Assembly: GCA_037015955.1 (NCBI GenBank)
Contig: CP143548.1
Coordinates: 1,792,001 to 1,856,000 of the forward strand
Reading direction: 5' to 3'
DNA from: Lachnospiraceae bacterium JLR.KK008
GTDB lineage: Bacteria; Bacillota; Clostridia; Lachnospirales; Lachnospiraceae
DNA length: 64,000 nucleotides
Shown: positions 18,222 through 27,308 of the stretch, in pieces
Numbering within the stretch: the first letter of the stretch is position 1
How the letters are laid out: each line of letters starts with the position of its first letter
Position numbers and translations under genes: made by a program
Notes under the pieces: generated by a model
The model's database searches: none
What the model saw: the letters and a program-made list of their open reading frames with translations, nothing else
Told to the model about the DNA's origin: nothing

Positions 18222-19439
18222 TTATTGCCTTTTTTCCGGAAGGTATTCAAAATCATCGTAATAATCTTTTACTGCTGTGATCAGCGGACCTTTTCGGTAA
18301 ACTCTCGGTACCCGTTTGCTGATGTCACATACAAGCTCATAGTTAAAACGTCCGGAGAGATCTCCCAGCTCTTCCGCACTGATCGTCTCCCCGCCGTCTG
18401 TTCCCAGCAGTGTCACCACATCTCCTTCTTTTGCCTGCGGAATTTCCGTGACGTCGACCATCATCTGATCCATACAGACTCTGCCTGCAATCCGCGCTCT
18501 CTGTCCACGAATCAGCACACAGCCTTTGTTCGAGAGCGACCGCGGATACCCATCCGCATAACCGACCGGAATCGTCGCTATTTTCATGCCTTTACCGGCT
18601 CTGAAAGTGCCTCCATAACTGATCTCCATCCCCTCTTCCATATCTTTCACATAAACGATATGACTCTTCAGAGACAGCGCCGGCGTCAGCGACACAATAT
18701 CACGCTCAACCTCCTCCGACGGCCACAGCCCGTACATCGTGATTCCCGCCCTCACAAGGTCCATATTGGCCTCCGGAATCCGGATAATGCCCGCGCTGTT
18801 GGAACAGTGCCGGAGTGGAATGTGCAGCGCCAGCTCCCGCTCAATCCGCTCTGTAAAGGCGCCGAATATCCGGCATTGTCTCACCGCCTCACTCTGGTCG
18901 GCCCAGTCTGCCTTGGCAAAATGCGTGAAAATGCCTTCAATCCGGATACCTGGAAGTCCGCTGACCTCCCGCACAAAACGCAGGCCCTCATCGTCAGGCC
19001 GGATCCCAATCCTGGACATACCTGTGTCCACTTTGATATGCACAAGCGCTTCCCTGCCTGTGGAAACGGCTTCCTCTGACAGTCGTACCGCCGCGTCCAT
19101 TCGAAATAATGCAGTGCGGATCTCCTGTCTGATCAGCTCCCCATAACAGTACGGAAATGTATATCCCAAAACCAAAATCGGCTTTTTCACACCGCTTTTC
19201 CTCAGAATCTGCGCCTCCTCAAAGGTGGCTGTGGCAAACCCGAACAGATACGGAAGCGGTTCCAGTTCCCGTGCAATGGGAACGCTGCCATGCCCGTATC
19301 CATCCGCCTTGATCACCGCAATCATCCTTGTCTGCAGTGCAATATTCGCTTTCATACGGTCCATATTGCACCGTATGGCATCCAGATCCACCTCTGCATA
19401 CACTCTCTCGTAACTCCTGAGCCGCTCTTCGATGTTCAT
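18222..19439 (-). CDS. alr: alanine racemase
   Basis: PLP-dependent interconversion of L- and D-alanine for peptidoglycan. The PLP lysine is in AVIKADGYGHG (Lys44), and the catalytic tyrosine loop is EISYGGTFRAG. Length is 405 aa from ATG 19439, which has GGAGG 9 nt upstream; an open frame extends 43 codons further up but overlaps nnr with no support. The start overlaps the nnr stop (ATGA), so translation is probably coupled. Confidence 0.95.
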   Translation of the reverse strand: MNIEERLRSYERVYAEVDLDAIRCNMDRMKANIALQTRMIAVIKADGYGHGSVPIARELEPLPYLFGFATATFEEAQILRKSGVKKPILVLGYTFPYCYGELIRQEIRTALFRMDAAVRLSEEAVSTGREALVHIKVDTGMSRIGIRPDDEGLRFVREVSGLPGIRIEGIFTHFAKADWADQSEAVRQCRIFGAFTERIERELALHIPLRHCSNSAGIIRIPEANMDLVRAGITMYGLWPSEEVERDIVSLTPALSLKSHIVYVKDMEEGMEISYGGTFRAGKGMKIATIPVGYADGYPRSLSNKGCVLIRGQRARIAGRVCMDQMMVDVTEIPQAKEGDVVTLLGTDGGETISAEELGDLSGRFNYELVCDISKRVPRVYRKGPLITAVKDYYDDFEYLPEKRQ

Positions 19440-21001
19440 CTGACATTTCCTCCCTTTGTAAATACCCGGGGAAGCTCCCGTAACAAATCCCCCGCCATCA
19501 TGCAATAGGCCGACTGTCTCGCAGCCGCGCCATCTCCGGCAAGGCCATGCACATAGACCGCCATACACGCAGCATCCATACCGCGCATTCCCTGTGCGAC
19601 CAGACCCGCCAACAGGCCTGCCAGCACATCACCGCTGCCGCCGGTCGCCATACCGTCATTTCCCGATGTATTGATATAAAGTTCTCCTGTTGGGCCTCCA
19701 ACGACAGTTCTCGCATCTTTACCGACTACGACCAGCTGATGCGCTGCCGCATATTCCCTTACCGTAGAGAGCATCTCTTCCTTACAACATTTTATGCTTT
19801 TTTTCGTCAGCCGTGAAAGTTCTCCCATATGCGGCGTCAGCCAGACTTCTCTGCCCGGTTCTGCCGCCCTGTCTATCCAATTGTCATGTTCCGAGAGAAT
19901 ATTCAGCCCGTCCGCATCCACGATCAGAGGCAGACGGCAGTGCTTCCATACATATTCCATGAGACGGCAGGCCTGCATATCGGTGCCAAGGCCCGGTCCG
20001 ATCACGACACAATCCGCCCAGGAAAGAGCAGATTCCAGTGCCTCCTGCGGAAATGTTACCCCATACGTGTCAATAAGCGCTTCCGGCACAGCCGAGAGCA
20101 GCAGCTCCCGGTTCTCCTTTGCCGTAATCACACGCACAAGCCCGGCGCCGGCGCGGTAAGCGCCGAGAGCGGCAAACTGACAGGCGCCGTACATACCGGC
20201 GCTTCCCGCAATGACAAGTACTTTGCCAAAACTTCCTTTATTTCCGTCTTTCCGTCTCACAGGAAGTCTGCGCAGATCGGACGGCTCATATGCATACGCC
20301 TCCGGTGCCTCCAGCCCTTCCCTGCGGGAAATACCAATCTTTTTACAAAGCACCGTTCCCGCATATTCCGCACCCGGATAAAGAAACAGCCCCAGCTTCC
20401 GATAGCCATAGGTTACCGTCAGATCCGCGCGGACGGCCATCCCCATGACTTTGCCGGTATCCGCATGAATGCCGGAAGGAATATCGGCTGAGACCACATA
20501 GGCTCCTGTCTTATTAATAAACGCAATGGCTTCCTGGAAGCGACCGGTCACTTCCCGCGATAACCCGATCCCAAACAGTGCGTCGATGACAATCTCATAG
20601 CTCCCTGTTGCGGCTCTCGCATCTTCCCTCTGCTCCTCCTGTCCGGTCAGTCCGTTCCCGATCGTGACACCAAGGCGTTCCAGAATGGAAATCTGCACCT
20701 TTGTCTCCCGGCTGCACTTCTCCCTGTCTCCGATCAGCACATAAGAGACCGGATAGCCGTATTCCTGCAGGATACGTCCGGCCGCAAAACCATCTCCGCC
20801 GTTATTGCCACAGCCTGCCACAACGAGCACCTGTCTTTTGCCTGCCCCTGTCCGCTCTGATCTGGCGGGAAACCGTTTTCTGATCTCTTCCGCGGTCGCT
20901 GCCGCCGCCCGCTCCATCAGCACCATCGCAGGAATCCCTATCGCATGGATCGTATCCGCATCATATTGTTTCATCTGTGCCGCAGTTACCAGTTCGTACA
21001 T
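19436..21001 (-). CDS. nnr: bifunctional NAD(P)H-hydrate epimerase / ADP-dependent dehydratase
   Basis: Repairs hydrated NAD(P)H. The N-terminal YjeF_N epimerase domain (about 1-220) contains CGNNGGDGFAAGRIL and the substrate loop DALFGIGLSREVTGRF. The C-terminal carbohydrate-kinase-like dehydratase domain (about 230-515) contains GSAGMYGACQFAALGAYRAG, VIGPGLGTD and the nucleotide motif TGGSGDVLAGLLAGL. The 521-aa length is normal for the fusion. GAGGAAG precedes the ATG. It starts the nnr-alr-mazF block. Confidence 0.95.
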   Translation of the reverse strand: MYELVTAAQMKQYDADTIHAIGIPAMVLMERAAAATAEEIRKRFPARSERTGAGKRQVLVVAGCGNNGGDGFAAGRILQEYGYPVSYVLIGDREKCSRETKVQISILERLGVTIGNGLTGQEEQREDARAATGSYEIVIDALFGIGLSREVTGRFQEAIAFINKTGAYVVSADIPSGIHADTGKVMGMAVRADLTVTYGYRKLGLFLYPGAEYAGTVLCKKIGISRREGLEAPEAYAYEPSDLRRLPVRRKDGNKGSFGKVLVIAGSAGMYGACQFAALGAYRAGAGLVRVITAKENRELLLSAVPEALIDTYGVTFPQEALESALSWADCVVIGPGLGTDMQACRLMEYVWKHCRLPLIVDADGLNILSEHDNWIDRAAEPGREVWLTPHMGELSRLTKKSIKCCKEEMLSTVREYAAAHQLVVVGKDARTVVGGPTGELYINTSGNDGMATGGSGDVLAGLLAGLVAQGMRGMDAACMAVYVHGLAGDGAAARQSAYCMMAGDLLRELPRVFTKGGNVR

Positions 21002-21022
21002 ATCTTCCTCATTTCCCTGTTG

Positions 21023-21051
21023 AAAAAAGAGCCCGCCCGCGGACTCTTTTA
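21023..21051 (-). terminator. rho-independent terminator
   Basis: AAAAGAG (21025-21031) pairs with CTCTTTT (21044-21050) around a GC-rich core; on the minus strand the stem is followed by Ts. It ends the rex/coiled-coil transcript before nnr. Confidence 0.8.
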
Positions 21052-21076
21052 TAGTTCAATTCGAATATCAGAAACC

Positions 21077-21733
21077 TTATTTTCTACCTTTTTTCTTATC
21101 TTTATCCGCCTTTTCCGCTCTCGCATTGTACTCTTTGTCAAAAATCTCAATGATTTCCGCTCCGAAAATATCGTGCATATAAGAATACAGATACTGATTC
21201 ACCTGTTCGGCCTCCTGCTTTCTGATAATCTTCTTTTTCAGCTCAACTCTCGTCTTATCAATCCAGCTGCCGATCTCATTGAGTTCTTCGGTATTCTTCC
21301 GCAGTTTTTGATAACACAGCTCCATTGTGGCGATCGTCAGTTTTTTATTGATCTCCTCGATCCGGTCCGGCAGCGTCTGGCTCTCCTCACGATAAGACTT
21401 CAGCTTCGCGTTGCATTCTTCGATCAGCCGCCTGTCCTCTCCCATCTTAAACTCCGTATCCGGCAGCGTATCCAGTGTATCCATAGATTCCACAATATCA
21501 TTCATGAGCTTTTTTTTGATCAGATGAATATCATTCATCTCGCTGTTGACTTTCCCCTGACGCTTCAACAGCTCGTTCAACTGTCTCGTCAGAGACTCAA
21601 TCTCCGGCGTACTGCCTGTCTGACTGAACAATTTATACCACTTATTGTCCAATATCAGAACCGGCACCTTTCTGTCGCCCAGAATGTCCCTGACTTTTTC
21701 TCCATTCCCGTTTTTCTTCCGCCGTCCCAGCAT
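21077..21733 (-). CDS. coiled-coil protein of unknown function
   Basis: A 218-aa highly charged protein. A short N-terminal segment (VPVLILDNKWYKLF) is followed by long amphipathic helices (EIESLTRQLNELLKRQGKV, LKSYREESQTLPDRIEEINK) and a basic tail KADKDKKKGRK. No enzymatic motif, signal peptide or membrane segment. It begins 6 bp after rex and is followed by a terminator, so it is cotranscribed with rex. It may be a structural or cell-envelope-associated factor, but nothing in the sequence decides it. Confidence 0.7.
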   Translation of the reverse strand: MLGRRKKNGNGEKVRDILGDRKVPVLILDNKWYKLFSQTGSTPEIESLTRQLNELLKRQGKVNSEMNDIHLIKKKLMNDIVESMDTLDTLPDTEFKMGEDRRLIEECNAKLKSYREESQTLPDRIEEINKKLTIATMELCYQKLRKNTEELNEIGSWIDKTRVELKKKIIRKQEAEQVNQYLYSYMHDIFGAEIIEIFDKEYNARAEKADKDKKKGRK

Positions 21734-21739
21734 ACCCCT

Positions 21740-22381
21740 CTACCCTTTTTGGTCCTCATAACAACTGATCATATATGACAACTTCATCAGACTGTCCGAC
21801 AGATGTACGTTTTCTACCTGTACGCCTTCCGGCACCCGCAGATCTACATGGGCAAAATTCCAGATCCCCCTGATCCCATAACCAATCAGCCGGTCCGCCA
21901 CCTCAATGGCACTGTCCTTGGAAATCGTCAGCACGGCAATATCAATCTCATTTTCGCGGATCCGCTTCTCCACCATCTCCATCGGTTCCACAACAAGATC
22001 TCTGACTTTCCTGCCGAACAATTCCGGATTGATGTCGAAGATCCCCTGTATAATAAAACCGCGCTTTTCAAACCCCATATAATTGGCAAGTGCCTGACCA
22101 AGATTGCCCGCCCCGATGATGATCAGATGGTGCTGCTTGTCAATCCCCAGAATCCTGCCAATCTCCTCGTATAAATGCTCTACATTATATCCATAGCCCT
22201 GCTGTCCGAAACCGCCAAAATTATTAAAATCCTGTCTGATCTGAGAAGCCGTCACCTGCATCCGTCTGCTTAAATCCTGGGAAGAGATACGCTCCACCCC
22301 TTCATCTTTAAGCTCTCTTAAATAACGGAAATACCTCGGCAGCCTTCCGATGACCGCCTGTGAAATTTCTCTTTCTTCCAT
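21740..22381 (-). CDS. rex: redox-sensing transcriptional repressor Rex
   Basis: A homodimer that senses the NADH/NAD ratio and represses fermentation genes. The N-terminal winged helix contains ISSQDLSRRMQVTASQIRQD and FGGFGQQGYGYNV; the Rossmann domain has LIIIGAGNLGQALANY. Length about 213 aa from ATG 22381, chosen over a TTG at 22396 because GAGGG lies 8 nt in front and the N-terminus is then typical. No Rex operator was recognised in its own promoter. Confidence 0.95.
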   Translation of the reverse strand: MEEREISQAVIGRLPRYFRYLRELKDEGVERISSQDLSRRMQVTASQIRQDFNNFGGFGQQGYGYNVEHLYEEIGRILGIDKQHHLIIIGAGNLGQALANYMGFEKRGFIIQGIFDINPELFGRKVRDLVVEPMEMVEKRIRENEIDIAVLTISKDSAIEVADRLIGYGIRGIWNFAHVDLRVPEGVQVENVHLSDSLMKLSYMISCYEDQKG

Positions 22382-22421
22382 TCTGCATGCCCTCAATCGC
22401 CGTATCGCACCTATTATTTTT

Positions 22422-22450
22422 ATTATATAAGAATGTTAAATTCCTGTCAA
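22422..22450 (-). promoter_or_regulatory. consensus sigma-A promoter of rex
   Basis: Minus strand -35 TTGACA (22450-22445), 17-nt spacer, -10 TATAAT (22427-22422): both hexamers are perfect, about 40 nt upstream of the rex start. Confidence 0.85.
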
Positions 22451-22473
22451 TAACACGACAGACAATAACAGAC

Positions 22474-22502
22474 TTGTATTTCCGTCGCTTTTCCATTAGA
22501 AT
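22474..22502 (+). promoter_or_regulatory. predicted promoter of the ABC-F gene
   Basis: Plus strand -35 TTGTAT (22474-22479), 17-nt spacer, -10 TAGAAT (22497-22502), 25 nt before ATG 22528. It is divergent from the rex promoter. Confidence 0.5.
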
Positions 22503-22527
22503 GTAATAGATTATCGGAGGATCTGTT

Positions 22528-24459
22528 ATGCTGTTATCTTGTCAAAATATAAAAAAACAATTCGGAGAAACACTTGTTTTAAACCGCTGCTCCTTTCATA
22601 TAGAAGAATACGAGAAAGCCGCCGTAATCGGTGTCAACGGTGCAGGCAAAACCACACTCTTTCGCGTGATCACGGGTGAACTGCCCGCTGACGACGGGAT
22701 CGTCGCCCTTTCCAGGGGGAAGACAATGGGATACCTGCCCCAGCTTGTTGTATTCGAAAGCGAAAATACAATCTATGACGAACTGTTGTCTGTCAAACAG
22801 CATCTGATCGAACTGGAACAGAACATCCGTGAGACAGAACTGCGGATGAAACAGCTTTCCGGCAATGAACTTGAGACTTTGATGGAAACTTACGCTTCAC
22901 TGACGCATCAGTTCGAAATGGAAAACGGTTATGCCTATAAAAGTGAGGTGACCGGCATCCTCAAAGGGCTGGGATTCCCGGAAGGCGATTTCACGAAAAA
23001 GATCACGACTCTTTCCGGCGGCCAGAAAACCCGCGTGGCACTCGGAAAGCTGCTGCTTCTGAAACCGGACCTGATCTTACTGGACGAACCTACCAATCAT
23101 CTGGACATGGCTGCGATCTCCTGGCTGGAAACCTACCTGCTCAATTATAAAGGCGCCGTATTGATCGTCTCCCATGACCGTTATTTTCTTGACCGGGTGG
23201 CGACAAAGATCATTGAGATCGACCAGTCGGAAACGACGGTATTTTCCGGCAACTATACGGACTATGCCGCGAAAAAAGAACAGCTTCGCCTTGCCAGATG
23301 GAATGCCTGGCAAAATCAACAGCGGGAGATCCGCCATCAGGAACAGGTGATTGAAAAGCTCCGCTCCTTTAACCGTGAAAAGTCGATCCGCCGCGCCGAG
23401 AGCCGAGAAAAAATGCTGCAAAAGATAGAGGTGCTCGAAAAACCCACGGAATCCAGAACAGACATGAAATTATGTCTCACACCCCGGATATTAAGCGGGA
23501 ATGACGTTTTGTCCGTAACTGCCCTGAAAAAGTCGTTCGACGGTGTCACACTGTTTGAAGAACTGGACTTTTCAATCAAACGCGGCGAGCACGTCGCAAT
23601 TATCGGCAGCAACGGCACCGGCAAGACAACGATCCTCAAGATCATCAATGATCTGATCTCTGCCGACGCCGGAAAGATCCGCACCGGCACCAATGTCCAG
23701 ATCGGCTACTATGATCAGGAGTACCATGTGCTCCACCCGGAAAAGACATTGTTTGAAGAGATTTCGGACGCCTACCCTGCCCTCTCCAATACGGAGATCC
23801 GCAATACACTGGCTGCCTTTCTCTTTACCGGAGAAGAAGTATTTAAACTCGTCCGAGAACTCTCGGGAGGTGAAAAGGGGCGTGTCTCACTCGCAAAACT
23901 GATGCTTTCCGAGGCCAACTTCCTGATCCTGGACGAGCCTACCAACCATCTGGATATTATGTCGAAGGAAATACTCGAGGATGCCCTGAACAGTTATCAG
24001 GGTACTGTCCTCTATGTATCACATGACAGATATTTTATTAACCGGACAGCGCATCGTATCCTGGAGCTGTCAGGTACTGCACTCACTAACTATCTCGGTA
24101 ATTATGACTATTATCTGGAAAAAAAGACAGAGTCTGCATTGTCAGCCGCAAACACACTCTCCCCCGCCCCTGCCACCACTGCTGTCAGGACGGATACGGA
24201 ATCCAAAACCGACTGGAAAAATCAAAGGCTCCAGCAAGCCAGAAAACGGAAGCTAGAAAACGATATGAAAAAAACAGAACAGGCTATCGAGACATTGGAA
24301 GCGCGCAATGAAGAACTCGACACACTGATGGCCATGCCGGAAAACTGCACCGATGTGTCAAAACTGACCGAGCTGACGTCAGAGAAAGAGCGTAATCTGC
24401 AGGAATTGGAAACCTTATATACCCGCTGGGAGTCTCTGGGAGAAGAAATGGAGGAGTAG
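22528..24459 (+). CDS. ABC-F family ATPase (ribosome-associated)
   Basis: A 643-aa protein with two ABC domains and no membrane segments. Domain 1 has IGVNGAGKTTLFRVI, LSGGQKTRVALGKLL and LLDEPTNHLDM; domain 2 has IGSNGTGKTTILKII, LSGGEKGRVSLAKLM and ILDEPTNHLDI. The linker between them is long and basic, and a C-terminal coiled coil (KKTEQAIETLEARNEELDT) follows, as in the Uup/YdiF-like group. These proteins act on the ribosomal E-site; some give antibiotic resistance, but this cannot be told here. GGAGG precedes ATG 22528. Confidence 0.92.
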   Translation: MLLSCQNIKKQFGETLVLNRCSFHIEEYEKAAVIGVNGAGKTTLFRVITGELPADDGIVALSRGKTMGYLPQLVVFESENTIYDELLSVKQHLIELEQNIRETELRMKQLSGNELETLMETYASLTHQFEMENGYAYKSEVTGILKGLGFPEGDFTKKITTLSGGQKTRVALGKLLLLKPDLILLDEPTNHLDMAAISWLETYLLNYKGAVLIVSHDRYFLDRVATKIIEIDQSETTVFSGNYTDYAAKKEQLRLARWNAWQNQQREIRHQEQVIEKLRSFNREKSIRRAESREKMLQKIEVLEKPTESRTDMKLCLTPRILSGNDVLSVTALKKSFDGVTLFEELDFSIKRGEHVAIIGSNGTGKTTILKIINDLISADAGKIRTGTNVQIGYYDQEYHVLHPEKTLFEEISDAYPALSNTEIRNTLAAFLFTGEEVFKLVRELSGGEKGRVSLAKLMLSEANFLILDEPTNHLDIMSKEILEDALNSYQGTVLYVSHDRYFINRTAHRILELSGTALTNYLGNYDYYLEKKTESALSAANTLSPAPATTAVRTDTESKTDWKNQRLQQARKRKLENDMKKTEQAIETLEARNEELDTLMAMPENCTDVSKLTELTSEKERNLQELETLYTRWESLGEEMEE

Positions 24460-24478
24460 AACTTCTACCCCTCCATTT
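24446..24478 (+). terminator. terminator hairpin overlapping the ABC-F stop codon
   Basis: A 16-bp stem with one mismatch (24446-24461 with 24463-24478) contains the stop codon and ends in a short T-run. It separates the plus-strand ABC-F gene from the convergent isocitrate dehydrogenase gene. Confidence 0.7.
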
Positions 24479-24534
24479 TCGTTATCATATGATACCCTCA
24501 GTGGACAAGGGCACCTTTGGTGAAAAAAACGCTA

Positions 24535-25737
24535 CTATGATTCCATCGCTCTGGCAATCTCTTTGATAAACTGCTCGCTGTTTAATACAGTGACGTCTTG
24601 CAGAGATGTGATCAACGCCAAGTCCTTCGTCATCCGTCCACTTTCGATTGTCCGGATAGTCGCCTGTTCCAGCCTGTCGGCAAATGCACACAATGCTTCG
24701 ATTCCGTCCAGCTCTCCCCGCTTGCGCAATGCGCCTGTCCAGGCAAAGATCGTAGCCACCGAATTGGTCGATGTCTCCTCCCCTGCCAGATGTTTATAAT
24801 AATGTCTCTGCACCGTTCCGTGCGCAGCCTCATATTCATAGACACCATCCGGTGATACGAGGACGCTTGTCATCATCGCCAGAGACCCAAAGGCAGAGGA
24901 CACCATGTCGCTCATTACATCGCCGTCATAATTCTTGCACGCCCAGATAAAACCGCCCTTCGCCTTCATCACTCTGGCGACGGCATCGTCAATCAAGGTA
25001 TAGAAATACGTAATCCCCGCCTCATCAAACGCCTTCTGATACTCGCTTTCAAACACTTCCTGAAAAATATCTTTAAACGTATGGTCATATTGTTTGGAAA
25101 TCGTATCTTTCGTGGCAAACCACAAATCCTGCCTGATGTCAAGCGCATAATTAAAACATGACCTTGCAAAGCTGCGGATCGACTGCTCAGTATTGTGCAT
25201 TCCCTGCAATACCCCAGGCCCGGAAAACGTATGGATCAGCCTGCGCGTCTCCGTGCCATCCCCGGCAGTGAACACAAGCTCCGCCTTACCCGGTCCGTCC
25301 ACTTTGATCTCCGCATTTTTATAGACATCTCCATAGGCATGTCTCGCCAGCGTGATTGGTTTCTCCCAGTTCCGCACACAGGGCTCAATCCCCTTTACAA
25401 TGATCGGCGCCCGGAACACCGTCCCGTCCAAAGCGGCCCGGATCGTACCGTTAGGACTCTTCCACATCTCTTTCAGATGATATTCTTCCACCCGGGCCGC
25501 ATTCGGTGTGATTGTCGCACACTTGACCGCTACTCCATACTTTTTAGCTGCAAGCGCACTGTCCATTGTCACCTGATCGTCAGTCTCATTTCTGTATTCG
25601 AGGCCCAGATCATAATACTCTGTCTTCAGATCTATGTAAGGAAGTAGAAGATTGTCTTTGATCATCTTCCACAGAATTCTTGTCATCTCATCTCCGTCCA
25701 TCTCCACGAGCGGTGTTTTCATCTGAATTTTTTCCAT
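24535..25737 (-). CDS. icd: NADP-dependent isocitrate dehydrogenase
   Basis: Oxidative decarboxylation of isocitrate to 2-oxoglutarate. The N-terminus ([20 protein letters not shown]), the substrate loop [17 protein letters not shown] and the catalytic/metal segment [20 protein letters not shown] identify the homodimeric eukaryote-like type II NADP enzyme. C-terminal [13 protein letters not shown] is the cofactor loop. Length 400 aa. It lies 54 bp downstream of the GntR-family regulator gene and may be cotranscribed with it. Confidence 0.95.
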   Translation of the reverse strand: MEKIQMKTPLVEMDGDEMTRILWKMIKDNLLLPYIDLKTEYYDLGLEYRNETDDQVTMDSALAAKKYGVAVKCATITPNAARVEEYHLKEMWKSPNGTIRAALDGTVFRAPIIVKGIEPCVRNWEKPITLARHAYGDVYKNAEIKVDGPGKAELVFTAGDGTETRRLIHTFSGPGVLQGMHNTEQSIRSFARSCFNYALDIRQDLWFATKDTISKQYDHTFKDIFQEVFESEYQKAFDEAGITYFYTLIDDAVARVMKAKGGFIWACKNYDGDVMSDMVSSAFGSLAMMTSVLVSPDGVYEYEAAHGTVQRHYYKHLAGEETSTNSVATIFAWTGALRKRGELDGIEALCAFADRLEQATIRTIESGRMTKDLALITSLQDVTVLNSEQFIKEIARAMES

Positions 25738-25791
25738 TGCACACTTTCCTTTCTCATGATCGAATTTATTGTATCGCTGCGTCGGTACGTA

Positions 25792-26484
25792 CTACTTTTC
25801 CTCTTCATAATAGGCCATAAAACCGTTCTTTACAATATTCTCATAGGCATTGACCATATGCCTGTTGGCAAGCTGCTCTGCCATATCGCCATCGCCTGCC
25901 TTGATCGCCTCCATAATCTTCCGGTGTTCCGCATTGGAAGCTGTGCTCCTCGTCTGTGTCGACAATGTCTTTTTCCGCACCCGCAGCACATACTGATGAT
26001 AGTCTTTCAGTGCATGTTCGAGCATCTTACTGCTGCAAGCCTCATACATGATCTCGTGAAAACGGTTGTCGAGCTCCGCCATCTGCTCCCTGTGCCCTTT
26101 GGACGCATGAAACTCCGAAAGGAAAATATTTTCCTCCATCTCCTCCATCTGTTCCCTGGAGATATGCTCCGTAGCCCATCTGGCACAAAGTCCCTCCAGC
26201 AGGGAACGGATCATATAAATATCTTTCACATCCTTCGCCGTAATGCCAGTCACATAAGCGCCCTTATTGGGCACGATCTGAATCAGTCCTTCCAGTTCAA
26301 GCTGCCGGAACGCCTCCCGCACCGGCGTCCTGCTCACACCCATCTCTTCCCCGATGGCGACCTCCTTCAGCTCTTCTTTTCCTTTATATCTTCCGTTCAG
26401 AATATCTTCCCGGATTTTATGGAATACCCGTCCCCGCAGAGAATACTTGTCCGAGACTTCTTTTTTTACATCATAATTTTCCAC
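25792..26484 (-). CDS. GntR-family (FadR/FCD) transcriptional regulator
   Basis: A 230-aa protein starting at GTG 26484 (weak ribosome-binding site). The winged helix (about 15-80) contains IREDILNGRYKGKEELKEVA, GVSRTPVREAFRQLELEGLI and VPNKGAYVTGI. The C-terminal FCD helical domain has residues for metal/ligand binding such as LDNRFHEIMYEAC and NAEHRKIMEAI. A canonical GntR-like operator overlaps its promoter, suggesting autoregulation. The adjacent icd suggests a carboxylate ligand, but this is inference. Confidence 0.92.
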   Translation of the reverse strand: MENYDVKKEVSDKYSLRGRVFHKIREDILNGRYKGKEELKEVAIGEEMGVSRTPVREAFRQLELEGLIQIVPNKGAYVTGITAKDVKDIYMIRSLLEGLCARWATEHISREQMEEMEENIFLSEFHASKGHREQMAELDNRFHEIMYEACSSKMLEHALKDYHQYVLRVRKKTLSTQTRSTASNAEHRKIMEAIKAGDGDMAEQLANRHMVNAYENIVKNGFMAYYEEEK

Positions 26485-26508
26485 TTCTATTGCCCTGCCT
26501 GTTTCTTA

Positions 26509-26554
26509 TTGACACATCTCGTATTATTGTATACAACCATACGAGATGTGTCAA
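26509..26554. promoter_or_regulatory. autoregulatory promoter/operator of the GntR gene
   Basis: Perfect 16-bp inverted repeats (26509-26524 and 26539-26554) surround the palindrome TTGTATACAA (26527-26536), a typical GntR-type operator. Minus strand: -35 TTGACA (26554-26549), 17-nt spacer, -10 TACAAT (26531-26526) drives the regulator. Because the site is symmetric, a plus-strand -35 TTGACA (26509-26514) and -10 TACAAC (26532-26537) also exist. Confidence 0.8.
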
Positions 26555-26556
26555 TA

Positions 26557-27294
26557 TCAAAAATACAACATTCTTTCTATATTAAGCATACCCCAGCCTT
26601 GTTGGTACCATGGTTCCCGCAGATCCGTAGCGGCGTAAGTGATTCTTCTCTTTACCTCCCCGTTTCCGGTCTCCGGATTCTTCTGCAGAAGCAGCGCCGC
26701 CGCTCCCGACACGATAGGAGTCGACATCGACGTGCCGCTTTTCATCACATAAGCGTTGTGCCATCCTCGCAGCGTGCGCTTCAGGCGGCTGTTGCAGGCT
26801 ATAATATCTGTCCCTGGCGCTACCACATCCGGTTTTCTGATTTGCGCCCCCTCCGCCTCTCTCCCGGAATAATGTTCACAGAGGGAATTCCGCTCTCCGA
26901 AGTATCCTCCTTCATTGCATCCCACAGTGATCACTTTGCGTATGCTTCCAATCGGTGAGAGAGTCCCCGGCATCGGCCCGGCATTCCCCGCTGCGACGAC
27001 TACCACGATTCCCTGTTCCCACGCCTCTCTGACACATGAGAGCAGAGTCTCTTTCTGCTCTCCCTGCAATTCCAGTCCCAAACCAACAGAAATATTTAAA
27101 ATCCGGATATTCCAGTCCGTTCTTTTTTGCAGGACCCACTCGATCCCCCGGACCATATGCTCGATCGTTCCGTCACCGTTACTGTTGAGCACCTTGCCTA
27201 CGACGAGACGACACTCCGGCGCAATCCCCCGGTATTTTCCGCTGGAAAGGCTCCCGTTTCCCGCTAAAATTCCGGAGACATGAGTCGTTGGTTC
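26557..27294 (-). pseudogene. subtilase (S8 peptidase), 3' fragment cut by element insertion
   Basis: The open frame from 27294 to the stop at 26557 encodes the C-terminal part of a subtilisin-like protease. It keeps the oxyanion Asn in VVVAAGNAGPMPG and the catalytic Ser in KSGTSMSTPIVSGAAALL. Reading upstream of the first ATG (27192) the frame continues as VSGILAGNGSLSSGKYRGIA, beginning with THVSG and then meets a TAA at 27297-27295. In intact subtilases this point is HGTHVSG, so the sequence breaks just after the catalytic His; the Asp and His parts are missing. The large serine recombinase gene begins 12 bp further on, so the break is most likely an integration junction. Confidence 0.85.
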
Positions 27295-27308
27295 TTAACA
27301 CAATAGAT

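Noticed and set aside
18225-19079. Long plus-strand open frame over alr
   Set aside because: It is fully antisense to a confident alanine racemase gene and has no family resemblance or ribosome-binding site.
25756-26958. 400-codon plus-strand open frame
   Set aside because: It runs across the GntR gene, its operator and the subtilase remnant in antisense; no motif.
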